Below are positions 56,739 to 64,000 of a stretch of DNA of 64,000 bases, one piece after another. The notes beneath the pieces are model-generated. The model did no database searches, was not told the origin of the DNA, and saw only the letters and a list, made by a program, of their open reading frames with translations. Each line of letters begins with the position of its first letter. Positions within the stretch are counted from its first letter, which is position 1. The translations under genes and the position numbers were made by a program. Source of the DNA: Talpa occidentalis (Eukaryota; Chordata; Mammalia; Eulipotyphla; Talpidae). Where the stretch lies: contig NW_023600993.1 in the NCBI RefSeq assembly GCF_014898055.3, forward strand, positions 19,930,850 to 19,994,849, written 5' to 3'.

Positions 56739-58432
56739 AATGAACTACTCCCCCTGCCAAAAAAGATTAACCAAAGTGCGGTCAACAGGCATTTTGCTTT
56801 GAGTGATCAGTGATCAAAAACAGTTAATCGTTCATTAAAAAGAGTAGGAATTTGGAGGGTCCTTCACAGGTAAATAAGGGAGACATCTGTGAGTTTACTT
56901 CGTAGGAGGAAAGGTGTTGATAGCAAGTCTTTCCCAAGAGCACAATAGTGCAGAGCTCTTCTTCTTATTACTGTTTTCCAGGGGTATAGGCCTAGGGTGA
57001 AATCCAACACTGTCGCTGCTCTCCTAATGACTTGCAGTATGCCTTTGTGGCAAACACGTCTAAATTTTCACTAAATTGATTTCCTCTTCCTCCTGGGCAT
57101 AAACTAGTTTATATTTGGCCAGAATATGACTAAATCTTACACAATGGGATGTGATTAAAAGTGATAGGTGCCATTTGTAGGATTAGTTCATCAGCGCTTC
57201 CCACGTGATCATTTATCCTTATCTCCAAGCCAGCAAGCTTGGAAGCCATTTGTTGAAGATGGCAAAGCCACAAGATAATAAGAGCCAAGTCTCTAAATTC
57301 CCACTCTCCCTGCTAAATCAGGAATACTTATTTAGTCTTTCATATGTAAGAAATGAGCTTCAATTCTATTAAGCTACTGGGATTATTTTTTGCTGGTGGT
57401 GTTTTGCTTGTTACAGAAGCCAATATTACTTAATCTTCTTAAACCTGGAAAGGTTTTGGTTTCAATATTTACCAAAAACTTCCTAGCTTTGTGCCTGGTA
57501 CATAGCAAACCCTCGATAAATGTTAGCTATCATTATAAATGTCATTTGATATTAGGACAGAAAGGCTTGGCTGAGGAAGAGATCTGAGACATACTTTGAG
57601 CTACTGGTAGGATTTCAACTGGCAAGAGGTCTAAGGGACATTTTCAGATGCAATTTATGATGTATGAAATAGAGAAAGGGAATGGCTCAGGAAATGAAAC
57701 TGGTCAGATTCATTTTCACTGGATAGTTGGAATGATGGAGAGAACTAATTCAAGTTAAGATGGGAAAGCTGATTGCTGCCCAGTGTCTTGAATGAAAACT
57801 GAGACTTGAATGACATCCAAACACAGCAAAAAGAGAATTAATATGCATATTAAAGAGACTGAGTGATTTGTCCCTACCCTTTTTTCTAAAGAAAAAAGTC
57901 CTGCTGTAAATTGTTGAATTCATTAAGGAAGTTGAGCCAGTCGAAGTGGAACAGGGAGAATGCTTTGCCATCAGAAGTGTGATTAAGGATCAAGGCACTC
58001 TTGGCAGCAACTGATTGGACAATGACTTTTTATTTGGATCACAGATTTCTTTGAGAATATGATGAAGCTAAGGATCCCCTTCGGAAAAAGCAAATATTAA
58101 GTCCTGCAACAAGCAGCACAAAACTAGCAAAACAACAATCCCAGTAGTTTAATAGAGTTGAAGGCCATTTCTTATGTATGTAAAGACTGAGTAAGTATTC
58201 ATGATTAGGAAGGAAAAGTAGGAATTTAGGGGCTTGGCTCTTACCACCTTGTTGTGGTCCTCTTGAGCCCACCCATGGACCCCAGGCTAAGAACGCCTGA
58301 GTCAGAGGAATTGAAGGCAAGAGGAGAAACAACTTGCATCACGCCCAGTGCAGTGTTTGGCTGAAGCACAACAGCAGGCATCCTGTTGCTGGCAAACTGA
58401 TGCACTAATGGTGACATTAGAATGAGATATTT
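56739..58432. other. Non-coding with MIR tail
   Basis: 57480-57540 (TTTGTGCCTGGTACATAGCAAACCCTCGATAAATGTTAGC) is the 3' part of a plus-oriented MIR; landmarks TGCCTGGTACATAG and GATAAATGTTAGC. No gene recognised. Confidence 0.5.
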
Positions 58433-58704
58433 GGGCCTTCCTGGTAGCACAGGGGCTAAGTCTCAGCACTATCTCACTATTGCCACCATGGCCTGAGTTT
58501 TATCCCCGGCCACGGGCTACCCACATGGTGCTGCTGTCACTCCCTCTTCTCCCCTCAGCAGTGTATTTCAGTAGATCCACAAGTTCTGCTCTCCACTCTG
58601 TCTCTGGTAAATCCTTTCACCCTTATACCTCTGGCCTATACCCCAGTTCTTGTATAAATAAATAAATAAACAAACAAATAAATAAATCTTAAAAAAAAAA
58701 AAAA
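58433..58704 (+). mobile_element. SINE, type A variant
   Basis: Head CCTTCCTGGTAGCACAGGGG, shortened middle (CACATGGTGCTGCTGTCACTCC replaces the usual CAGCAGACC stretch). Its extended tail is TATAAATAAATAAATAAACAAACAAATAAATAAATC. Confidence 0.85.
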
Positions 58705-60422
58705 GAAGAACTTGACACCACCTGCAGGGCTGCTAATGGGGCCTGTAACTCAATAGGTTGATTTTCTTGTGTGTGCCTGGGATGAATAAAAGGCACAGCC
58801 AAGAGGGAATGCACCAAGGACAGGCATCTGCTTCCTGTGACAAGAAAAGGAAACAGTGAAACTAGTGTTTCCAAAGAAACGATCTCATAGAGGGGACAGT
58901 GAGGTAAAGTTAGATGGTGGTGTATAGTGTGGGAGGGGTGTTCAGCATGGCCACTCAATGCTGCCCCCTAAATTCAGGAAGTCCAGTTCATGGCATGCTG
59001 AGAGTTGTAATGAGATGTCTGAGGCACAGAGATGGGGAAGCAAAGTCCACAGTGTCCCTTTGCACTGCCAGCTGCAGGCTCTGATGTCAGCACTCCCAGC
59101 CAACCTGGCAAAAAGATCTTCTTCGGCTCCTGAGAAAGCCCTGGGGGACAAGAACAGGTGTTAACAGCTGGAATTTAGCTGAGAAGCACTGAAAAATGAA
59201 GAGCACAAGCCAAAAGGACGTGAGCAGAGCATAGGCAGCAACTGCTCCGTGTTCTAAAATAGCGAATCCCTCATTCGTTGGCTTCGGTGGTCACAGACAT
59301 TCCTGAGCTCCGTCTCAAATGGTAAACTAGATTTCTTACAAAAGGATATGTGGAAGTAAACTGTAGATTTCATCCCAATGTCCTCACTTTAGGTTACCCT
59401 ATGGACATTTTTTCTCGTGAAGTTCATGGAGTAACTTCATCACCAAGGTCTGTGTATAAGAGAAAGAAAAAAAAAGGAAAAGGCAGGCGAGATATAATAT
59501 ATAACATAGCTAGACAGAGATAATAACTATTATGTGTTGGGTCCTTATTATGTGTCAAGCATTGGGTTGATTGCTTTATAGGCTTTATTGTCCTTAAATA
59601 ACACGACTAGCTAGGTATTACTATATCCAGAATGAGGTAAGATATTTATGATTTTTAAAAGGTTAAGTAAATGGCAGACTTGGGGCTTGAATCTAGTTAG
59701 CCAAGATCCAGAGAAAACATTCTTCAGCACCATCTCAGATTGTGTTGTGTTGGAAGGAGTGACCTGAGAGCTCCCATTTCAGCCATGTTCTATTCCCAAG
59801 ACATTCATCAAGTGATGCAGGCTACTCTCCAGGTCTGTGTGGGGAAGATAGAGCCCCAGTACATGGGATAGCAGAGATTTCTGGAATGGGAAGATGAAAA
59901 CAAACACTGGAATCCCTTCCAACACAAACAAAACCCCTAAGAAGAGGGCATTTCTGCTCAACTTGGCCCCTCCTCTGAACCTTGGCTCCTGCAGCTTCAT
60001 CCTGGAGGTCATAGGAGCCAGGAATATCCCTTCTGCTATCCCAGGAGGCCTAGGCTGGGTTTAGCCTGGTGATATGACAGAAGTACTTTATGATTACTGG
60101 TCTTTCCCAGAACTAAGAAGGGAGTAATATTTTCCTCAAATGGAGGGAAGGTTGTAGCAGCTTTGGAGATGTGTGCCATGCCTATCAGTGTCATCTCTTC
60201 ACCCCCATACAATACAACATCCCTTGAGAGTGTGCTTCCCATTTTTTAGAAAGGGCATATGTGCTTTCTCCAATGATGAAGTTTGAGACTGCTTATTTTT
60301 AAAGTTTTTCTAAGACTTCTTGCAAAATTTATTCAGAAAAGTCATGAATATAGCTGTCAAGATCTCTCCCCTTGGGCTAGTGAAGGACTATCTGACCTTT
60401 GGGGAAGAGAAATAAGAATGGA
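58705..60422. other. Non-coding with MIR fragment
   Basis: 59515-59710 is a minus-oriented MIR (TTATTATGTGTCAAGCATTGGG, AGGTTAAGTAAATGGCAGACTTGGGGCTTGAATC as landmarks). Otherwise nothing nameable. Confidence 0.55.
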
Positions 60423-60674
60423 CAGGGCCTCCCTGGGGGCACAGATGGTTGAGAGCCACACTGTGAAGCTGCCCACAGCCTCTGCAGCACAGGTTGGATC
60501 CCAGCCAACCGGCGAGAATCTACGTGGCTATCTCGCCCTCTGCTCCCCTCAGCAGTGTATTTCGTCAGTCTGCCTGTTCTGTTCCCCACTCTGTCTCTGG
60601 TGAAACCTCTCACCCTCCCACACATCTGGCCTGTACCCCAGTTCTTGTATAAATAAATAAATCTTTAAAAAAAA
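60423..60674 (+). mobile_element. SINE, intermediate type
   Basis: Head CCTCCCTGGGGGCACAGATGG. A middle deletion removes the CAGCAGACCTCTCCTG stretch. The 14-bp duplication GAAATAAGAATGGA is perfect (60409-60422 and 60675-60688). Confidence 0.9.
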
Positions 60675-60688
60675 GAAATAAGAATGGA

Positions 60689-61596
60689 TAATATCTTAGA
60701 TAAAAATATACATTTCATAAATCCCTCCTGTGGATGAAAACAGATCAGAGATGGAAGTTGTGGGTAATAGCTTTCTAGGTTAATTGCTTTGGTGTTAGGC
60801 AGGCACGTTTAGGTAGTTTTTTCTGAGTGCTTCCCTTGGAGGGAGCATGTGCTTAGATTATTAATCAGCTTTGCATTACACTAGAGCAGCATCAAATTCC
60901 CTGAAGAATATGCAATGAAATGATAGCAGAAAAGCAAAGCCTGGGGAGATGTGCACCCCATGTGGAGTCCTAAATGCTATTTCTGTGGACCTGAAGTATG
61001 AGAGAAAGTGGGGAGTCCTCTTTGTTCTCTGGGGGTTTCTGCCTTCCCAGGAACAGCATCAAGACTCCTCTTTCATGTCCCATAGTGGCAGGAAGAGCAA
61101 CCTAATCCCAGATTATTGTTCACAGCAACCACCTCCCCTAACAAAAAAAAAAAAAAAAAAAAACCCTGCAAATGCTTACACCCTTAATGGTTCATTGCCA
61201 CCTGACATTAAAATGAAAAACATGTCCCTGTCCCTTTCCTGTTTCCTGGCCTTTATTTCTGAACACAAGTTCCTAAGGATCTTCTGATGGACAGATGAAC
61301 AGATGGATTTATGAGTGAATGGACATATGAATAAGTGATTGAAACACTAAGCTCTCTTCATTGTGTCATACATAAAAAGGCAGACTCAGATACCTTAGCC
61401 CTAATTTCTAGCCACTCAACAGCTTGGAATAACACACAGATGCTTCTGGAATACTTTAGTTGACTGAACAAACTCAGAACAGCAATGATCCTTGTGGTCT
61501 AAACATTTTCATGAAACTTGAAATGTCTCTCTATAGAAGGGGGAGGGCTCAGATTTCGGCATATGACCCTCAAAGTGGGAAGTCATTGACTGGTTT
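60689..61596. other. Non-coding, A(20) run
   Basis: A near-pure A run lies at 61142-61163. No gene or family recognised. Confidence 0.4.
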
Positions 61597-62137
61597 CGTT
61601 ACAGAGCAGGGAGAGGGTCACCCCAGCCCCCGCAACCTGCCTGTTCTAAATAGGTTCTGCCATTCGCCACATCAACACAAAACATATGAGACTTGAATAT
61701 AGTTTCTAAATCAAGCACCCAAAGTTACCTGTCCCCTCATGGGTAAAAGTCCACCCAGCAGCATTAACCCAGAGCAAGGCCCCAAAGCCTGCCACAAGTC
61801 TAAAGCATCCTCCAGAGGGGACCCACAGAAAAGGGTCAGAAACAACCAGACAAGTCTGGAGGGAAAAGAGCAAAATCAAAATCAAGGCAAAAACCTCCAT
61901 TGTCACCTTCCCACAGGTCTCACCCACATCTGTGTCACCAGTCCATGACCAAAAGACAAGCGCAGTTTCCTCACGTCTCTAGGCTCCATGCGCCTCCTCC
62001 ATGTCTCCTTCTGGCTCCATCCTGCTTCCTTCCTCAGTCTCCTCTGTAGCTTCTTCTCTCCCTGCTCAGCTCCACCCTCCCTTGAGTGGGGCAGGGAACC
62101 TGGAACCACCCCCTTTCCCAGGGACCACTCTCTTAAA
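61597..62137 (-). mobile_element. Solo LTR, older 4-bp-TSD family (copy 7)
   Basis: Family landmarks on the minus strand, flanked by GTTT on both sides (61593-61596 and 62138-62141). A frame with the hydrophobic segment seen in copies 1 and 2 is present at 61706-61927. Confidence 0.7.
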
Positions 62138-62141
62138 GTTT

Positions 62142-62354
62142 CTCTGCCATTTCCCCCTAACTCATTTGCCAACATAAACCCCATTCAACAATTCCTTGAT
62201 ATCTACTGGTAAAAAAAAAAATTAGGTAATTTGAATGCTATTAATTTAGGTAATCAACAAATGTATAAACAATACTTTCAGAGATATCTCCATTTTTTAA
62301 AATAATGGTGTAATAGCAATTGCTGGAATGGCAGCAGTCATCCACAAGTTTTTT
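62142..62354. other. Non-coding, nothing recognised
   Basis: No supported feature. Confidence 0.4.
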
Positions 62355-62645
62355 TTTTTTAAGCTGTTTATTTATTATTTATTTTTAAGATTTATTTATT
62401 TATTTATACAAGCACTGGGTACAGTCAGAAGCGCAGGAGGGTGAGAGAATTCACCAGAGCCAGAGCGGGGAACAGAACAGGCAGACTGATGAAGCACACT
62501 GCTGAGGGGAGCAGCGTGCGTGGCAGGAGAGGTCTGCATGCCATGTGGGATCCTCTCCAGTGGCCGGGGATCAAACCGGCGCTGTAGAAGCTGCAGGCAG
62601 CTTCACAACCCAGCACTCAACCGCTGTGCCACTGGGGAGGCCCTG
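62355..62645 (-). mobile_element. SINE, type B
   Basis: Minus-strand copy with an expanded T/A-rich tail. CATCCACAAGTTTTT flanks it (62339 and 62646). Confidence 0.9.
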
Positions 62646-62660
62646 CATCCACAAGTTTTT

Positions 62661-62939
62661 AATGAAACAGTGGAATACCATACACAGGTCAATGTAGGAA
62701 ATCCAAAGTCTGTTTAAATGACTTGTTGGTGGGCGGACGCTGGAACCTGCCTATCTCACATGGAACCCCTGGTGAATTCTTTTCCTTCACAGTGTGAAGC
62801 CAGGTTCTGACACTCTTGGTCTTTTATGTTTGACTGCCCCCAGATCAAATCACCTTCCCCTAACAATTCTCTCTCCAAGTGATACCTACCTACTTGTACG
62901 TTTTCACTGAGGGCTGTGGTTTTACCTTTCAAGTTAAAA
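62661..62939. other. Non-coding, nothing recognised
   Basis: No supported feature. Confidence 0.4.
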
Positions 62940-63217
62940 AGCCTCCCTGGTGGTGCAAGGGGTTAAGCATTGCACTATGAAGCAATATGCAGCCTCTGCA
63001 GCACGAGTTCAATCCCCTGCCAGCCAAGGAGCTATCCACATGGCGCAGCAGACCTCTCCTGACTCGCCCGCTGCTCCCCTCAGCAGTGTATTTCAGTCAG
63101 TCTGCCTGTTCTGTTCCCCACTCTGTCTCTGGTGAATCCTCTCACCCCCCGCATCTCTGGCCTGTACCCCAGCTCTTATATGCATAAATAAATAAATCTT
63201 TAAAAAAAAAAAAAAAA
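62940..63217 (+). mobile_element. SINE, type A
   Basis: Head GCCTCCCTGGTGGTGCAAGG, body CAGCAGACCTCTCCTGAC, tail TGCATAAATAAATAAATC plus A(15). Confidence 0.9.
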
Positions 63218-64000
63218 CAAGCCAGCTACTGGGCTCAGACAGGGAGACCTCTGAGCCCCCATGTTCTGTGATGTCTGTTCCCGTTCTTGCCCTTGTCCTG
63301 ACTGTCCGAAGGGTGCTCTCTCACTCTCTAGTTTCTCTCACTCTCCAGTTTCTCCTTCTCGCAGCCTCCTTCTTGGTCTTAGCAAGAATACATTCCTTTC
63401 CTGTATCTTTTGCCTTTGTCTGCTTTGGGTTTCTCTCCTTTTGTTACTCTAAAGTGTTACTCATGCAGAGATCATCTCAGGCAAAAATGCAGTTTTGCCA
63501 AGGCAGAGGCCCAACTAGCCCTTTTTCCTGGCTCTGGAAGATTGTGTTTGAGGTTGGAGATCTTTTCCATATGAAGTGCATACACTGGGCTTTTTGTTCA
63601 GCTCTGCTAGCCGAGTTATATTGAGCTTCCTAAGATCTTTTCCACCATATAGGTGAGGACATACAGTTGTAGAGCATCAGAAGTCATCGAACAATGTCAT
63701 GGAGAAGAGCTGCAAGGACAAGTCAAGAAAAAGAAAAAACCTATGACTTTGGAAGGCAAAGAAGCTTGACATTTAATAAATAATAAATGTGGTATTTAAA
63801 AAAATAAATGTGATATTATTACCATTTGCATTTTTGTAGGTTTATAAGCAGGAAGTACAAAATATTTATGTATTCGTTCAACATAGATTATCTATGTCCA
63901 TATTGTGTCCATTATACATCAGGTATTAGGGGTGCAATACCGACAAAAGAGACAAGGTCTCTCTATCATGGGTCTTCCAGTGGGTTCTTTACTAAGTAAA
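63218..64000. other. Non-coding right edge
   Basis: No gene recognised. An open frame of 118 codons at 63268-63624 shows no known domain; its hydrophobic start comes from a CT-rich stretch. Confidence 0.4.

Noticed and set aside
1..64000. CRISPR arrays, bacterial operons, ribosome binding sites
   Set aside because: Repeat spacing and content are those of mammalian interspersed repeats; none of these structures is present.

Overview
The window is mammalian nuclear DNA and holds no host gene that I can support. At least 26 copies of one tRNA-derived SINE (about 270 bp, CCTCCCTGGTGGCGCA head, AATAAATAAATC tail) are spread over both strands. There are also old L1, MIR and MLT1-type fragments, a MER5-like piece and many solo LTRs. 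The SINE body looks to me like the family described from horseshoe bats (Rhin-1 type), so a rhinolophoid bat is my best guess. That assignment is from memory and only moderately sure; a placental mammal is certain.

The centrepiece is one almost complete endogenous betaretrovirus-like provirus on the + strand at 47135-54297. It has two 386-bp LTRs differing at 6 positions (about 1.6 %), a perfect 6-bp target duplication (GGAATG), a tRNA-Lys(1,2)-type primer binding site, and a leader splice donor. These are followed by gag, pro (dUTPase, protease, G-patch), pol (RT, RNase H, integrase), a strongly deleted env, and a polypurine tract. Every gene is damaged. gag has ACG where its start is expected, an early TAG and a frameshift in a C run. 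pro has a hidden indel before dUTPase. pol has a frameshift in RT and another between RNase H and integrase. env keeps only the signal peptide with the start of SU, and the membrane anchor with the cytoplasmic tail, in three different frames.

The most interesting object is non-coding. Between the env remnant and the polypurine tract (53730-53887) lies an element with the motif order, pairing pattern and position of the constitutive transport element (CTE) of type D simian retroviruses, the NXF1-binding signal for export of unspliced RNA. Four motifs in the order A-B-A-B sit in the two internal loops of a foldable extended hairpin. The U3 regions carry a second notable feature, a 75-bp tandem duplication that doubles a CArg box (CCAAATAAGG) and a TGACG half-site.

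Layout: 1-29 kb is AT-rich sequence with a 4-bp-TSD solo LTR at the left edge, SINEs, and L1 and MIR fragments. 29-46 kb is dense in LTR material: an older 4-bp-TSD LTR family with about seven copies in the right half of the window, and a nest of LTR-in-SINE-in-old-LTR at 31.4-33.2 kb. 47.1-54.3 kb is the provirus. 54.3-64 kb returns to AT-rich sequence with SINEs and two more copies of the older LTR family.
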